From contig NZ_AP024852.1 of NCBI RefSeq assembly GCF_024346715.1, positions 2,914,001 through 2,978,000 of the forward strand: 64,000 nt of DNA, read 5' to 3'. The DNA comes from Photobacterium swingsii (lineage in GTDB: Bacteria; Pseudomonadota; Gammaproteobacteria; Enterobacterales; Vibrionaceae). The notes under the pieces were generated by a model. That model did not search any database. It saw only the letters and a program-made list of their open reading frames with translations, and was not told the origin of the DNA. Made by a program: the position numbers and the translations under genes. Shown here piece after piece: positions 49,170 through 60,466 of the stretch; within the stretch, counting starts at the first letter, position 1, and every line of letters begins with the position of its first letter.

Positions 49170-49751
49170 CGTTATCTCCTTGTAACCTACCTATCATATC
49201 AATACTTTACTTACTGTGACTAAGTCGATCCAACACAAGCTTGATCTATCACAAGCCCCCTTTTTGGCAACAATGACAACAAGAGAAATACCAAAGCCAT
49301 AAGCAAGTGCGATTACTGAAAGCCACCACCAGCCATAGCCGCCACCACGACAACTGTTTTCATGCTTCCGACAAGCGAGCTGAATTTAACCATACCAAAC
49401 AATCAGCTGAATACTTAGTGTTCAATTCTCCACCAGATCAAGCTACATGATCATGGATCTTTATGGTGATCGCAGCCAAAAGCCATCTTGATCAGCGATC
49501 ACCCCCCAAAAGAACATTTATCAATACACTTCCCGAAAGCATAAGTTACATATGCTGTTTTTGGATTTTAAACAGACAATAACTCCAAGTGATTGCGGTT
49601 AAATTAGAGGATCCGACAGATGACAAAACAAGATCTTAGCCATAATCAGCGGTTATTTCTTTATTAATGTCGCCAAATACCAGTCAATAACCGCTAACAA
49701 GGATAGATATCCCTTACTCTGTAAGTCGTATCAAACAGCATGTATCCCTAA
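49170..49751. other. 582-bp spacer with GATC cluster and inverted repeats
   Basis: No credible gene. It holds five GATC sites within 52 bases (49449-49500), a hairpin with 9-bp arms (49465-49473, 49495-49503), and a 10-bp inverted repeat AGCGGTTATT/AATAACCGCT (49648-49657, 49686-49695). A short minus-strand frame near 49195-49390 looks membrane-like but lacks a start. The yfgJ promoter should be here. Confidence 0.45.
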
Positions 49752-50636
49752 TTATTTCGCTGGGACAACAGATGTCACCATTACCAGCTCTTGGTCAGAC
49801 ACTAATTCAAAACTAACCGTTAACTGGGCATACTCTGAGAGCGAATTGATATGTGTACCACCACATGGAATTTCAATTAACCCAGCCTCCTCACCTAAAT
49901 CACATTGCCAATAACGTGAATCGGTCAGCGCTTCGCCTTCTTTACGCATCACAACATCTGCCCCTTTTACTCGCCATAGTTCCAGTTGCTGATTAATTTT
50001 CTCTGCAACTTCATCGAGCTGGCTAACAAAGTCAGCACTGTTTAAACCGCGTTTGCGCAGCGTTTTACCAAGGCGGTACGTATCAGTACTACAATCGGGT
50101 GACACTATACTTTTTGTTTGTGCATAACTGTGAAAATCAAAATAACCTAGCTCATCGCAGCGTGTCGGTTCTTTGCGCCAAAAATCATGGTGTAGCACTT
50201 TATTGATCGCTAAAGACGACAGATGGCCCGCACTATGGCCACGGCTTAAAGCCTGCTGATAATCGGTATCAACAGTTAACTCAACCACACAAGCTTGCTC
50301 TAGCTCGATGACATCAGCAAGACAATGGACCACAACAAACGCCCACCCTTCAGTATCACGCTTCACAGGGATATCCTGACCTACGAACAACTGATTAGTG
50401 GCTAATTCCACCGCGCCAACCTGACAGGTTATTACGTCATAATGGCAACCATTCACAGTGACAGTGCCACGATCCGCAGGATGATCAGGCCAAATATGGC
50501 TAACTGGGTGAAAAGGCGTTTGCTCTGTCACCAACCAAGTACCCGAAGGTACAGCTGATACACAGAGTTGTACGGATGTATTTATCTGAACCTGTTTTTG
50601 TGGGAAAACAACTACTGTAGGGCAAATCGAAGTCAT
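49752..50636 (-). CDS. AlaX-type alanyl-tRNA editing protein
   Basis: A protein of 294 residues with the alanyl-tRNA synthetase-like editing fold. The zinc ligands RGHSAGHLSS (HxxxH) and IPCGGTHINS (CxxxH) are present. Such AlaX proteins remove serine or glycine wrongly attached to tRNA-Ala. I choose ATG 50636 (MTSICPTVVV) with AGGA upstream; a start 66 bases earlier adds 22 residues and overlaps the der terminator. The N-terminal half (about 1-90) is an unusual AlaX lead-in domain. It is codirectional with but separate from der. Confidence 0.82.
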   Translation of the reverse strand: MTSICPTVVVFPQKQVQINTSVQLCVSAVPSGTWLVTEQTPFHPVSHIWPDHPADRGTVTVNGCHYDVITCQVGAVELATNQLFVGQDIPVKRDTEGWAFVVVHCLADVIELEQACVVELTVDTDYQQALSRGHSAGHLSSLAINKVLHHDFWRKEPTRCDELGYFDFHSYAQTKSIVSPDCSTDTYRLGKTLRKRGLNSADFVSQLDEVAEKINQQLELWRVKGADVVMRKEGEALTDSRYWQCDLGEEAGLIEIPCGGTHINSLSEYAQLTVSFELVSDQELVMVTSVVPAK

Positions 50637-50672
50637 GACGTTCCTGCTATAAATGTTTTGGATAATAGATAC

Positions 50673-50699
50673 AAAAAACCCAGCGCGAAGGCTGGGTTT
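50673..50699 (-). terminator. Terminator after der
   Basis: A 9-bp stem AAACCCAGC/GCTGGGTTT with a 6-base loop; on the minus strand six T follow. It lies past the der stop. Confidence 0.85.
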
Positions 50700-50722
50700 C
50701 ATTTTATGCTTTCGAACGATGA

Positions 50723-52225
50723 TTAGTCACGATCACGGTTCTTCAAAGCAGATGTTAGACGCTTACGTTGACGCTCTTGCGAGATAGTCAGCTTCTGCGT
50801 TTTACCTTCAAACGGGTTATCACTGCTTTGGAATAGGATACGGATCGGTGTACCCATCAATTCTAAAGACTTACGGTAGTAGTTCATTAGGTAACGTTTG
50901 TAAGAACCCGGTAGTTCATTAACTTGGTTACCATGAATAACCACGATTGGTGGGTTGTAACCACCTGCGTGCGCATATTTCAGTTTCACACGACGACCAC
51001 GGATCATTGGTGGCTGGTGATCATCTTGTGCCATTTGCATAATACGTGTTAGCAATGAAGTGCTAATACGCTTAGTTGCAGACTGGTAAGCTTCAATCAC
51101 AGATTCGTATAAGTGACCAACACCTGTACCGTGTAATGCAGAGATGAAGTGGATACGTGCAAAGTCAACGAAGCCTAAACGGCGGTCTAGTTCAGATTTA
51201 ACGCGATCTTTCACGTCATTATCCAAACCATCCCACTTGTTCACAGCAATCACTAGCGAACGACCAGAGTTCAGCGCAAAACCAAGTAGGCTTAAGTCTT
51301 GATCTGAGATGTTTTCACGTGCATCGATAATCAGCAACACAACGTTAGCATCTTCAATTGCTTTAAGCGTTTGGATAACAGAGAACTTCTCGACTGCCAG
51401 GCTCATGTTCTTACGACGACGAACACCTGCGGTATCGATCAACACGTATTCTTGGCCATCACGTTCCATAGGAATGTAGATAGAGTCACGTGTCGTTCCC
51501 GGCATATCGTAAACAACAACACGTTCTTCACCAAGAATACGGTTAGTCAGTGTTGATTTACCTACGTTAGGACGGCCAATGATCGCCATCTTAATCGGTT
51601 GCTCTTGAAGGCGTTTGTACGCAGCTTCTGCATCTTCTTCAGATAGGTTCGCTTTTTCGATTTCTTCTGCAGAGTTCAGCTCGGTCAAATCGACTAACTC
51701 GCCGTCTTCACCTTCTTCACTCTCATTTAAAGAATCAGCAAACGGTGCTAACGCACGCTCCATCAATGCTGTTACGCCACGGTTTTGTGCCGCTGCGATT
51801 TGGTACATCGCATCAACGCCAAGCTTCCAGAAGTCAGCACATGCGCTATCTGCATCGATACCATCGATTTTGTTTACGACCAAGAAGGTTGGTTTTTCAC
51901 GACTACGTAGGTGCGCAGCAATCGCTTCATCAGATGAAGTTAGACCTGCACGTCCATCAACCATGAATAGAACAACATCAGCTTCTTCAATCGCCGCTAG
52001 CGATTGTTCAGCCATCTTTGTTTCTACGCCTTCTTCTGTGCCATCAATACCACCGGTATCGATAACAATAAATTCGTGCTCTTCTAGCTGAGCTCTACCG
52101 TATTTACGATCCCTTGTTAGGCCAGGAAAATCAGCTACCAGCGCATCCCTTGTGCGGGTAAGACGGTTGAATAACGTCGATTTACCCACGTTAGGGCGCC
52201 CGACAAGGGCAACAACAGGAATCAT
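50723..52225 (-). CDS. der: GTPase Der (ribosome assembly)
   Basis: Der is an essential GTPase for 50S assembly. It has two G domains in tandem ([14 protein letters not shown] with DTGGIDG and NKID; then [14 protein letters not shown] with DTAGVRRR and NKWD) and a KH-like C-terminus. The 500 residues include an acidic linker ([12 protein letters not shown]). It is separated from bamB by a 200-bp gap with a hairpin, so der may have its own promoter. Confidence 0.97.
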   Translation of the reverse strand: MIPVVALVGRPNVGKSTLFNRLTRTRDALVADFPGLTRDRKYGRAQLEEHEFIVIDTGGIDGTEEGVETKMAEQSLAAIEEADVVLFMVDGRAGLTSSDEAIAAHLRSREKPTFLVVNKIDGIDADSACADFWKLGVDAMYQIAAAQNRGVTALMERALAPFADSLNESEEGEDGELVDLTELNSAEEIEKANLSEEDAEAAYKRLQEQPIKMAIIGRPNVGKSTLTNRILGEERVVVYDMPGTTRDSIYIPMERDGQEYVLIDTAGVRRRKNMSLAVEKFSVIQTLKAIEDANVVLLIIDARENISDQDLSLLGFALNSGRSLVIAVNKWDGLDNDVKDRVKSELDRRLGFVDFARIHFISALHGTGVGHLYESVIEAYQSATKRISTSLLTRIMQMAQDDHQPPMIRGRRVKLKYAHAGGYNPPIVVIHGNQVNELPGSYKRYLMNYYRKSLELMGTPIRILFQSSDNPFEGKTQKLTISQERQRKRLTSALKNRDRD

Positions 52226-52365
52226 AAGTACCTCTTACTTTTCATAGTCTTAATCATGCTAATTCCTATATTTTTATCTCTTCACGACAATAATCTAGGA
52301 ACGGAATCCAGCTTGAAAACTAACGTTTCTTATCAATTAGTTTACGCTAAATTACTATAAATAAC

Positions 52366-52393
52366 GGCCCCTGACTGTCTAAACAGCAGGAGC
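52366..52393 (-). terminator. Possible terminator between bamB and der
   Basis: On the minus strand GGCTCCTG...CAGGGGCC (one G-T pair) with an inner CTGT/ACAG, followed by GTTATTT. A weak T-tract. Confidence 0.4.
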
Positions 52394-52425
52394 CGACTTA
52401 ATATTACGCGGTATTATAGCAGAGC

Positions 52426-53583
52426 TTACGGCATTTGCATTTTATTGATCTGACCGTCTCTTGTTACCACCAAGTAGCCATCGCTAACTTTTACAGGTGG
52501 GATAGCAATACCACTGTCATCAATTTTTTGCTGCGCAGTAAACTCACCTGTGTATGGGTCAAGCCAATGGAGGTAACCTTCGCTATCACCGACAACAACA
52601 CTGCCATCAATCACAACAGGAGAACTCAATAAACGGTATTCCAGATCTTTGTTTTGCCAAATCTCTGTACCGCTTCGCGCATCCACTGCAACAACATGAT
52701 CTTTATCGGTGATCAGATAAACCTGATTACCCGCAACAATAAAGTTGTTCGCAGAAGAATAGCTGCGTTTCCACGCTGGCTGACCTGTGCGTAAGTCGAT
52801 AGATACCAAGTTACCGTTATAGCCAACAGCAAACAGACGTTCGCCCGCAATAACCGGTGATGCATCAACATCCACTAAGCGATCGATTTCAGTCGAACCT
52901 TTTGGCGAACCAATCGGTTGTTGCCACAACATTTGACCTGTGCCCATGAGTGCGCCCGCTAAACGTCCGTTAGCTTGGCCCCAAAAAACACCGCCAGAAA
53001 TAGCAACTGGTGCACTGTCACCACGTAGCGTTAACGTTGGTACTTCACCACTTAAACGCCACTTGTCTTCACCGGTATCTGCATCTAACGCTTCAAGTAC
53101 ACCACGGCTAGTGTTAACGATGACAAGACCTTCATCCACTAACGGTGCAGCAAGCACTTCGCCTTCAACGCTGGTACGCCACAGTTCTTCACCCGTTTCT
53201 TCATCCAACGCTATCACTTCTGCGTTTTCAGTACCGAGGAATACTTTGCTGTACGATACCGTGATACCGCCTGAAATTTTCGCTGTAATATCAGATTCAA
53301 GATCTTGTGACCAAATCACTTTGCCAGTATCTGGCTCAAGTGCTTGGACAATACCGTCTCGGTCTGCAACAAAAATTTTGCCGTAGCCTACTGCTGGTGA
53401 CAATTTAGAAAAGTACTGACCAACGCCACTACCCACTTTGTGTCCCCATACTTTCACTGGCGTGAAATTGCTTTCGACAACAGGAAGCGGTGCCTTTTGA
53501 ATTGATTCTTCTTCACCAGCACAGCCCGCAAGCACACCTAACGTTAGTGCGATAGTGATGGCTTGCTTGAACACCTTCTGCAT
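52426..53583 (-). CDS. bamB: Outer-membrane assembly lipoprotein BamB
   Basis: BamB is a lipoprotein of the BAM complex. It starts with a lipoprotein signal (LGVLAGCAGEEE, Cys near 22). A beta-propeller of PQQ-like WD repeats follows, with repeats such as DTGKVIWSQDL, ETGEELWRTSV, DTGEDKWRLSG, RTGQPAWKRSY and RSGTEIWQNKD. The 385-residue length is typical. It is followed by yfgM in the order known from E. coli. Confidence 0.96.
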   Translation of the reverse strand: MQKVFKQAITIALTLGVLAGCAGEEESIQKAPLPVVESNFTPVKVWGHKVGSGVGQYFSKLSPAVGYGKIFVADRDGIVQALEPDTGKVIWSQDLESDITAKISGGITVSYSKVFLGTENAEVIALDEETGEELWRTSVEGEVLAAPLVDEGLVIVNTSRGVLEALDADTGEDKWRLSGEVPTLTLRGDSAPVAISGGVFWGQANGRLAGALMGTGQMLWQQPIGSPKGSTEIDRLVDVDASPVIAGERLFAVGYNGNLVSIDLRTGQPAWKRSYSSANNFIVAGNQVYLITDKDHVVAVDARSGTEIWQNKDLEYRLLSSPVVIDGSVVVGDSEGYLHWLDPYTGEFTAQQKIDDSGIAIPPVKVSDGYLVVTRDGQINKMQMP

Positions 53584-53595
53584 ACAATTCCGCCT

Positions 53596-54207
53596 TTACT
53601 GCGCTAAATCGTCTAGCTTCATTTGTACAACTGGTGATGTACCCAATTGCTGCGCTTGAACATACGCTTCACGCGCGGCAGCTGAATCACCTTGTTGTAA
53701 AAGAATATCACCGCGAAGCTCTTCAACTTTCGCTTTCCAGCTTTCTGCTGTGACTTTATCTAGCTCTGTCATCGCTTGATCAAATTTTTGCTGTTCAGCA
53801 TAAATTCGAGCAAGACGAGTTTGCGCTAGAGGAAGAATAGCTTCATCTGACGTTTTTGCGATAGCCCAGTTTAGCTGTTCTGCTGCGGCATCAAGCTCAC
53901 CTTTTTGAACTTGTACTTTTGCTAGCTGTAACGAAGCCAGTACTGAATACTGACTACTTTCGTGACCCGCAATGAAAGCTTTCACATCCGCAACTGCTGC
54001 ATCGTTACCACTTTCTAATGCTGTCATCGCTTGCGTATACGCATCAGAGGCTTGCTCTTTACCTGCTTGGATTTCACCTTGGTAAAAACGCCAGCCGTAA
54101 AGACCACCCAGACCAATCACAGCACCTAGAACAACGGCTTTACCGTTTTCTTTCCACCACGATTTAATCGCTTCAACCTGTTGTTCCTCGGTCTCGTAGA
54201 CGTCCAC
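53596..54207 (-). CDS. yfgM: Ancillary SecYEG translocon subunit YfgM
   Basis: A 203-residue inner-membrane protein with a single N-terminal membrane helix (about 23-40, AVVLGAVIGLGGLYGWRFY) and a periplasmic TPR-like tail. It matches YfgM, which interacts with SecYEG and PpiD. Start ATG 54207 (MDVYETEEQQVEAIKSWWKENGK) is conserved. 12 bases separate it from bamB and 13 from hisS, so one operon. Confidence 0.93.
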   Translation of the reverse strand: MDVYETEEQQVEAIKSWWKENGKAVVLGAVIGLGGLYGWRFYQGEIQAGKEQASDAYTQAMTALESGNDAAVADVKAFIAGHESSQYSVLASLQLAKVQVQKGELDAAAEQLNWAIAKTSDEAILPLAQTRLARIYAEQQKFDQAMTELDKVTAESWKAKVEELRGDILLQQGDSAAAREAYVQAQQLGTSPVVQMKLDDLAQ

Positions 54208-54220
54208 TTCCTGTCCTCTC

Positions 54221-55489
54221 TTAAATCAATTCTGCAAGTTTCGCAGCGACTTCATTCTGTGCCATTGTTACTTGCTCGCCACCGCGTAGATCTTTGACTA
54301 CAACCGTGTTGCTGGCCATTTCATTTTCGCCCAGCACAAGCGCAACAGCTGCACCGACATTATCGGCACGCTTAAATTGCTTCTTAAAGTTACCACCACC
54401 AAAGTGACTCATCACTCGTAGGCCATGTACTTCTTCACGTAGTTGCTCAGCCAGTTTCATACCAGCCATACGAGCACCGTCACCCATAGTTACTACGTAA
54501 GCATCCACTGAACGACGAACATCCGTCAGTTCCAGTGTTTCCATTAGTAGAACAAGGCGTTCAATACCCATAGCAAAACCAACAGCAGGTGTTGCTTTAC
54601 CACCTAACTGTTCAACCAAACCGTCGTAGCGACCACCTGCACAAACAGTGCCTTGCGCACCTAGGCTTTCAGTCACCCACTCAAATACAGTACGGTTATA
54701 ATAATCTAAACCACGTACAAGTCGCTCATTTACTTGGTATTCGATGCCAGCAGCGTCTAATAGTTCACACAAACCAGCAAAATGTTCTTTAGATTCTTCA
54801 CCTAAGTATTCAGATAGCTTAGGTGCGTCTACCAAGATCGCTTGAACGTCTGGGTTTTTAGTGTCTAAAACACGTAGCGGGTTGGTGTGCATGCGACGCT
54901 TACAGTCGTCATCAAGAACATCAATATGTTGTTCAAGGAATGCCACTAATGCTGTGCGGTACTCTGCACGATCTTGTAGTGAACCAATTGAGTTCAGTTC
55001 AAGACGTACATGTTCAAAGATACCCAGCTCACGCCAGAAACGCGCCATCATCATGATCAATTCAGCGTCAATGTCTGGGCCGTTTAGACCAAAGACTTCT
55101 ACACCAAACTGGTGGAACTGACGGTAACGACCTTTTTGAGGACGCTCATGACGGAACATTGGGCCTGTGTACCACAAACGTTGTTCTTGGTTGTATAGCA
55201 AGCCATTTTGAATGCCAGCACGTACACAACCAGCAGTACCTTCTGGACGCAGTGTTAGGCTATCGCCATTACGATCGTCAAAAGTGTACATCTCTTTTTC
55301 AACAACATCGGTTACTTCGCCGATAGCACGCTTAAATAGATGCGTCGATTCTACGATAGGCATGCGGATTTCATTGTAACCGTATGCACTTACTACGCGT
55401 TTAATCGTATCTTCCACTTTGTGCCAAAGTGGAGACTGTGTTGGTAGGCAGTCGTTCATGCCTCGAATTGCTTGAATTTGTTTCGCCAC
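54221..55489 (-). CDS. hisS: Histidyl-tRNA synthetase
   Basis: HisRS (422 residues) of class II. Motif 1 is near [18 protein letters not shown]; motif 2 is [21 protein letters not shown]. The HisRS-specific signature is [15 protein letters not shown], with [15 protein letters not shown]; motif 3 is [15 protein letters not shown]-terminal anticodon domain is present. It is part of ispG-hisS-yfgM-bamB as in many gamma-proteobacteria. Confidence 0.97.
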   Translation of the reverse strand: MAKQIQAIRGMNDCLPTQSPLWHKVEDTIKRVVSAYGYNEIRMPIVESTHLFKRAIGEVTDVVEKEMYTFDDRNGDSLTLRPEGTAGCVRAGIQNGLLYNQEQRLWYTGPMFRHERPQKGRYRQFHQFGVEVFGLNGPDIDAELIMMMARFWRELGIFEHVRLELNSIGSLQDRAEYRTALVAFLEQHIDVLDDDCKRRMHTNPLRVLDTKNPDVQAILVDAPKLSEYLGEESKEHFAGLCELLDAAGIEYQVNERLVRGLDYYNRTVFEWVTESLGAQGTVCAGGRYDGLVEQLGGKATPAVGFAMGIERLVLLMETLELTDVRRSVDAYVVTMGDGARMAGMKLAEQLREEVHGLRVMSHFGGGNFKKQFKRADNVGAAVALVLGENEMASNTVVVKDLRGGEQVTMAQNEVAAKLAELI

Positions 55490-55583
55490 GTTTATTCTCG
55501 TTAACCGATGGGGAATTGAATCGAATATATAGGTATTGAAGGAAATAGTGAACCGCCTGCCGCATTACAACAGGCGTTTTAGC

Positions 55584-56705
55584 TTATTTCTCGACTTCTT
55601 GAACGTTAATACGGTTATTAACGTCTAAAATTGCTGCTTTTGCACGGATCTTAGTTTCGAGCTGATCGATGATATTGTCGTTATCAAAACGCTCTTTTTG
55701 GCGAAGGCCATCTTCATAGAAGGCGCTCTTGCGGTTACTGCCCGCAATACCAAGGTGAGAGACTTCCGCTTCACCAGGGCCGTTAACCACACAACCAATC
55801 ACAGACACATCCATTGGGATGGTAATGTCTTCTAAACGTTGCTCAAGTTCATTCACTGTACCAATCACATCAAACTCTTGACGTGAACATGTTGGACAAG
55901 CGATGAAGTTAATGCCACGAGAGCGAATACGTAACGATTTTAAGATATCAAAACCAACTTTGATTTCTTCAACCGGATCGGCCGCCAGTGAAATACGTAA
56001 GGTATCGCCAATGCCTTCAGACAACAGCATGCCAAGACCAACCGCTGATTTCACCGAACCAGCACGTGCACCACCAGCTTCAGTGATACCTAAGTGAAGA
56101 GGTTGCTGAATTTGTGCCGCTAATTTACGGTAAGAGTCTACCGCAAGGAAAACATCAGACGCTTTCACGCTCACTTTGAATTGATCAAAGTTCAGGCGGT
56201 CAAGAATATCAACATGACGCATTGCAGATTCAACTAGCGCATCGGGTGTGGGTTCACCGTACTTTTGCTGAATATCTTTCTCTAACGAGCCACCATTGAT
56301 ACCGATGCGGATTGGAATGTTTTTATCACGAGCACAATCAACCACAGAGCGAATTCGACTTTCGTTGCCGATATTACCTGGGTTAATACGTAAACAGTCC
56401 ACACCGTATTCTGCGACTTTAAGTGCAATACGGTAATCGAAGTGAATATCGGCAACAAGCGGAATATTGACTTGTTGTTTAATCACCTTAAATGCTTCAG
56501 CGGCGTCCATCGTCGGTACTGACACACGAACGATGTCTGCGCCTACGTTTTCAAGTGCTTTGATCTGTGCAACTGTCGCGTCTACATCTGTAGTACGGGT
56601 ATTGGTCATCGATTGAACGGCGATTGGAGCACCGTCACCAATGGGTACGTCGCCCACATAAATACGTGTGGACTGACGACGTTTAATCGGAGATTCGTTA
56701 TGCAT
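55584..56705 (-). CDS. ispG: 4-hydroxy-3-methylbut-2-enyl diphosphate synthase
   Basis: IspG reduces MEcPP to HMBPP in the MEP pathway that Dxs starts. The 373-residue protein has [30 protein letters not shown] and [10 protein letters not shown]. The 4Fe-4S cysteines lie in [11 protein letters not shown] and [12 protein letters not shown]. The start ATG is 56705 and rodZ ends 14 bases before. Electron supply may come from flavodoxin or ferredoxin. Confidence 0.97.
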   Translation of the reverse strand: MHNESPIKRRQSTRIYVGDVPIGDGAPIAVQSMTNTRTTDVDATVAQIKALENVGADIVRVSVPTMDAAEAFKVIKQQVNIPLVADIHFDYRIALKVAEYGVDCLRINPGNIGNESRIRSVVDCARDKNIPIRIGINGGSLEKDIQQKYGEPTPDALVESAMRHVDILDRLNFDQFKVSVKASDVFLAVDSYRKLAAQIQQPLHLGITEAGGARAGSVKSAVGLGMLLSEGIGDTLRISLAADPVEEIKVGFDILKSLRIRSRGINFIACPTCSRQEFDVIGTVNELEQRLEDITIPMDVSVIGCVVNGPGEAEVSHLGIAGSNRKSAFYEDGLRQKERFDNDNIIDQLETKIRAKAAILDVNNRINVQEVEK

Positions 56706-56718
56706 TGCTCTTACTCTA

Positions 56719-57714
56719 TTACTGCGGCAGTTTCAATCGTGCAACTTTACCAGCAGGATAAACGCTTAAGTCAACCTGCTCGCCTTTATAGTGCATTTTA
56801 ACAACACCAGGCGCACCTAGCACTATCTTATACGGGGCAGTACCATTCAAATTGAGGGTTTCACCCGCTTTTTTAATGCCTGTATCGAGGCGTTTACCGT
56901 TCGCATCGCGAATATCGATCCAGCAGTCACCAGCAAAGGTTAAAGCGAGATCGGTATCAGGTGCCACTTGTGATGTCGCCTCGTCCTCAAGGGTCACTTC
57001 TTTTAATACTTCTTCTGCCATGTCTGGTGCTTGAGCTATGACAGGTTCTGGCGAGAACGTTGCTTCAAGTTCAGGTAGGGTTGCAGGTTCAGTAACAGGA
57101 GAAGTTAACGCTGGTGACGTTGGAGCTTGGTCGGTTGTTGCTTGGCTCGTTTCACCAAGCAACGCGGAATTGTTTGCCGCTGACGCATCAGAGGCTGTAG
57201 TTTGATTCACTGATGGCGCTAGCGTATTCGCATTCGCTAGCGATTCATCTAGCGGCTGCGCTGCAGAGGTCACCGAGACAATTTCAGCTTCTTGGCTGAT
57301 TTGTTGGCTTTGCCACCACCACCATGCTGTTAAACCAACAAATACCGTACCCAGGACCCATGTAAGGCTCATGATGCGGTTATCATGCTTTTCACGCTTA
57401 GTACGGCGTGAAAAACTTTGCATTTCTTGCTCTTTCGGTTGCGCATGGCCCAGCTTATCTAACTGGCTCAGTAATTCGTCTTCGTTTAAGCCCACAAATT
57501 TCGCGTATGAACGAACGTAGCCACGTGTGAACGTGGCTGATTGTGCAGCTTCAAAGTTGTTGTTCTCGATATCATCGATAACCGTCTGGCGTAGACGTAA
57601 GCGACTGGCAATATCCTTTTGTGAGTAGCCTTGCTCCTCACGAGCCTGACGCAGTACATCCCCTGGACGCATTACTTCTTCATTTTTTTGCGTTTCGTTC
57701 TGTTCAGTCTTCAT
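56719..57714 (-). CDS. rodZ: Cytoskeletal protein RodZ
   Basis: RodZ links MreB to the membrane and keeps rod shape. The 331-residue protein has an N-terminal HTH ([34 protein letters not shown], about 17-85) and one membrane helix (about 113-135, [18 protein letters not shown]). A low-complexity Ala/Thr/Ser/Pro linker follows, then a C-terminal beta domain ([23 protein letters not shown]). The start overlaps pilF by 11 bases, so it is coupled. Confidence 0.95.
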   Translation of the reverse strand: MKTEQNETQKNEEVMRPGDVLRQAREEQGYSQKDIASRLRLRQTVIDDIENNNFEAAQSATFTRGYVRSYAKFVGLNEDELLSQLDKLGHAQPKEQEMQSFSRRTKREKHDNRIMSLTWVLGTVFVGLTAWWWWQSQQISQEAEIVSVTSAAQPLDESLANANTLAPSVNQTTASDASAANNSALLGETSQATTDQAPTSPALTSPVTEPATLPELEATFSPEPVIAQAPDMAEEVLKEVTLEDEATSQVAPDTDLALTFAGDCWIDIRDANGKRLDTGIKKAGETLNLNGTAPYKIVLGAPGVVKMHYKGEQVDLSVYPAGKVARLKLPQ

Positions 57715-58462
57715 TGGCTAGATAGTTCTGATATTGCTGAGAGTCTGGAAACTGCTCTTGTAGCAAATCGGCATATTTTTCAGCTTGAGTCAGTCTTCCC
57801 GACTGCTGTTCAAGCTGAATGAGTAACGATAAGCTATCGGCTTTGTACCCATATCTCTTGTTAAACGTAAATAACAACACTCGCGCATCTTTGTAATTCT
57901 TTGATGCAATGTTCAATTGCGCAAGCTGTAATAATGATCTGGCTCGTTGTGGGTCATGTGCCAAAGCGCGTTCAAAGTAAAACTTCGCTTTTTCATCCTC
58001 GCCTTGTTTCAAGCGACATAAACCCGCATTTTCATAACTTGCTGACGTTAAATAATAATAAGGTTGCTTGATGGCACGTTCAAATGCATCAATGGCTTCA
58101 TCATAACGCCCCTGCCCACACAAGAATACACCATAGTTATTACGGACATCGCCATTTTTTGGTGAATCTTTGAGGGCTCGCTTGTACATAGCTTCCGCTT
58201 TGTCGCCTTCATCCACCTTCTGGTAATAATACGCCATCGCATTTTGCGCACGGTAATATTTAGGGGCATAAGCTAACGCTTGCTCTAGATTCTTGCGTGC
58301 ACGCTGCCACTGTCCCACATCTAAATAGCTTAATCCCAGTGCAATTCGCGCTTCTGAGGCTTCAATGCTATCAAAGGCTTTTCCACTATTTTTTTTAGGG
58401 TCGACGGTGACACAGCCAGCTAAAAACCCGCACAGTACAAGTGCTAATGTTAATCGAGCCAT
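57704..58462 (-). CDS. pilF: Type IV pilus biogenesis/stability lipoprotein PilF (PilW)
   Basis: A lipoprotein (FLAGC, Cys near 16) with five or six TPR repeats: IALGLSYLDVGQWQRARKNLEQAL, MAYYYQKVDEGDKAEAMYKRAL, NYGVFLCGQGRYDEAIDAFERAI. PilF/PilW supports assembly of the PilQ secretin. The 252-residue length and position between rlmN and rodZ agree with E. coli and Vibrio gene order. Confidence 0.9.
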   Translation of the reverse strand: MARLTLALVLCGFLAGCVTVDPKKNSGKAFDSIEASEARIALGLSYLDVGQWQRARKNLEQALAYAPKYYRAQNAMAYYYQKVDEGDKAEAMYKRALKDSPKNGDVRNNYGVFLCGQGRYDEAIDAFERAIKQPYYYLTSASYENAGLCRLKQGEDEKAKFYFERALAHDPQRARSLLQLAQLNIASKNYKDARVLLFTFNKRYGYKADSLSLLIQLEQQSGRLTQAEKYADLLQEQFPDSQQYQNYLANED

Positions 58463-58639
58463 AATATCATCCTACTCTCGTCCATGTTGAGAACAGTTGG
58501 CACTCAAGCAAGGTACTCGGTGTCCACTAATGGCCCTTTCAAGTCTATCAATAACGAAAAAAGGCCAATAGTATCAGGCGATAACTGTTGTCAGGAGATG
58601 GTATCTGACTTAGCTCGATAAACACATTAGATTACAGTT

Positions 58640-59761
58640 TTAGACTGCTTTTACTGGAATTTGTTCACCTTTTTGCGCTTTACCTTGGGTACGTTTTGTG
58701 CGGTCAATCACATCGCCAACAAGCTGGCCACATGCCGCATCAATATCGTCACCACGCGTTTTACGTACAGTAACCGTAAAGCCGTATTCCATTAAGGTTT
58801 TCATAAAGCGATCAATGCGTGAATTACTTGGCTTTTTATAAGGTGAACCTGGGTATGGATTGAATGGGATCAGGTTAATCTTCGATGGCGTATTCTTTAG
58901 TAACTCACCTAACTGACGCGCGTGATCCATGTCGTCATTAACATGATCAAGCAATACGTACTCGATAGTCACACGACCACGGTTAGCATTGGATGATTCA
59001 ATGTAACGGTGAACCGAGTCAAGGAAGGTTTCAATGTTGTAACGATCGTTGATTGGCATGATGCTTGAACGTAGTTCATCAGTAGGCGCGTGCAAAGAAA
59101 TTGCCAACGCAACATCAATGTTACCTGTCATTTGATCAAGACCAGAAACAACACCAGACGTTGATACGGTTACACGGCGCTTAGACAGACCAAAGCCTAA
59201 ATCATCTAGCATGATTTCTAATGCTGGGATCAGGTTTTTCATGTTCAACAACGGCTCACCCATCCCCATCATTACGATGTTGGTGATTGGGCGACGGCCT
59301 GTTTCTTTCTCAATACCGATTTCTTTCGCTGCACGCCATACCTGACCAATAATTTCAGATACACGTAAGTTACGGTTGAAACCTTGCTGTGCCGTTGAAC
59401 AGAATTTACATTCCAATGCACAACCTACTTGAGAAGAAACACATAACGTTGCACGATCTTCATCTGGGATATAAACCGTTTCAACGTCTTGATCGCCAAC
59501 ACGCATCGCCCATTTAATGGTGCCATCGCTTGAATGTTGCGCTTCAGAAACCACAGGCGCACGTACTTCAGCTCGCGCCTTTAACTTCTCACGTAGCTTC
59601 TTGTTGATGTTCGTCATATCGTCGAAGTCATCACAACCGAAATGGTACATCCACTTCATTACTTGATCAGCACGGAATGCTTTTTCGCCAAGCTCTTCAG
59701 CAAAATATTTACGCAGACCTTTGCGATCGAAATCCAGTAGATTAGTTTTAACAGTTGTCAT
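58640..59761 (-). CDS. rlmN: 23S rRNA / tRNA adenine-C2 methyltransferase RlmN
   Basis: RlmN is a radical-SAM enzyme that methylates A2503 of 23S rRNA and A37 of tRNAs. The cluster motif is in [20 protein letters not shown], the SAM region [13 protein letters not shown]-terminal Cys lies in [14 protein letters not shown] choose ATG 59761 ([16 protein letters not shown], 373 residues) with GAGG nine bases before; longer starts have no ribosome site. Confidence 0.96.
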   Translation of the reverse strand: MTTVKTNLLDFDRKGLRKYFAEELGEKAFRADQVMKWMYHFGCDDFDDMTNINKKLREKLKARAEVRAPVVSEAQHSSDGTIKWAMRVGDQDVETVYIPDEDRATLCVSSQVGCALECKFCSTAQQGFNRNLRVSEIIGQVWRAAKEIGIEKETGRRPITNIVMMGMGEPLLNMKNLIPALEIMLDDLGFGLSKRRVTVSTSGVVSGLDQMTGNIDVALAISLHAPTDELRSSIMPINDRYNIETFLDSVHRYIESSNANRGRVTIEYVLLDHVNDDMDHARQLGELLKNTPSKINLIPFNPYPGSPYKKPSNSRIDRFMKTLMEYGFTVTVRKTRGDDIDAACGQLVGDVIDRTKRTQGKAQKGEQIPVKAV

Positions 59762-59936
59762 CGGTTGTTGCCTCATATAATTCATGACGAATTCTGCGCC
59801 TTGAGCACCCACTAGAAATGAAAAACGTCGTGGTATGCGACAGGACATTGTTTAAGGCGCGAAATTGTACAGGCTTTACCCCAAGGTTTCCACTTATCAC
59901 AGTGTAGCGAGTTTCAAAGTCATCATTTTCTTTTTA

Positions 59937-59970
59937 GATAAAAAAACGGGAAGCCAAAGCTTCCCGTTTT
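59937..59970 (-). terminator. Terminator after ndk
   Basis: A 12-bp stem AAAACGGGAAGC/GCTTCCCGTTTT (59943-59954, 59959-59970). On the minus strand seven T follow the hairpin. Confidence 0.9.
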
Positions 59971-59991
59971 GTTTTCAATCTGTGTTTATTA

Positions 59992-60420
59992 TTAACCGCG
60001 AGGACAAATCTCGTCATCGGCAAAGAAGTAAGCCACTTCGCGTGCTGCTGATTCAGGACTGTCTGAGCCATGAACTGAGTTATGACGCATACTTAGTGCA
60101 AAATCAGAGCGAATGGTACCGCATGCTGCGTCTTCTGGGTTCGTTTTGCCCATCAGTTCGCGGTAACGTTCAATCGCTTGTTCACCTTCAAGTACCTGCA
60201 CCATCACAGGGCCTGATGTCATAAACGCCACCAAATCACCAAAGAAAGGTTTTGCTTCGTGCTCTGCATAAAAGCCCTTGGCTTGCTCTTCTGTAAGATG
60301 CAGCATTTTAGCCGCAACAATCTTAAAACCCGCTTTTTCAATACGCTCGTAAATTGAACCAATAAGGTTACGCTTTACAGCGTCAGGTTTTACGATTGAA
60401 AATGTTCTTTGAATTGTCAT
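59992..60420 (-). CDS. ndk: Nucleoside diphosphate kinase
   Basis: Ndk equilibrates nucleoside triphosphates and is a 142-residue hexamer or tetramer protein. The catalytic His is in [22 protein letters not shown]; the start is [21 protein letters not shown]. It is separated from rlmN by a terminator and a 230-bp spacer, so it is transcribed alone. Confidence 0.97.
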   Translation of the reverse strand: MTIQRTFSIVKPDAVKRNLIGSIYERIEKAGFKIVAAKMLHLTEEQAKGFYAEHEAKPFFGDLVAFMTSGPVMVQVLEGEQAIERYRELMGKTNPEDAACGTIRSDFALSMRHNSVHGSDSPESAAREVAYFFADDEICPRG

Positions 60421-60466
60421 TATTATTCTTCCTTTTTGAATCTATTACCTGTCAGCGCGTTAACAA

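Noticed and set aside
49195-49390. Minus-strand membrane-like frame (LSVIALAYGFGISLVVIVAKK)
   Set aside because: No usable start codon or ribosome site, and the only ATG nearby (49363) is in another frame and stops after 16 codons. Could be a remnant; not called.
51615-52091. Long plus-strand frame antisense to der (158 aa)
   Set aside because: Serine-rich translation with no family sign, fully inside der on the other strand; a shadow of a well-supported gene.
52940-53386. Plus-strand frame antisense to bamB (148 aa)
   Set aside because: Lies within the BamB gene, Pro/Ser-rich and without motifs.
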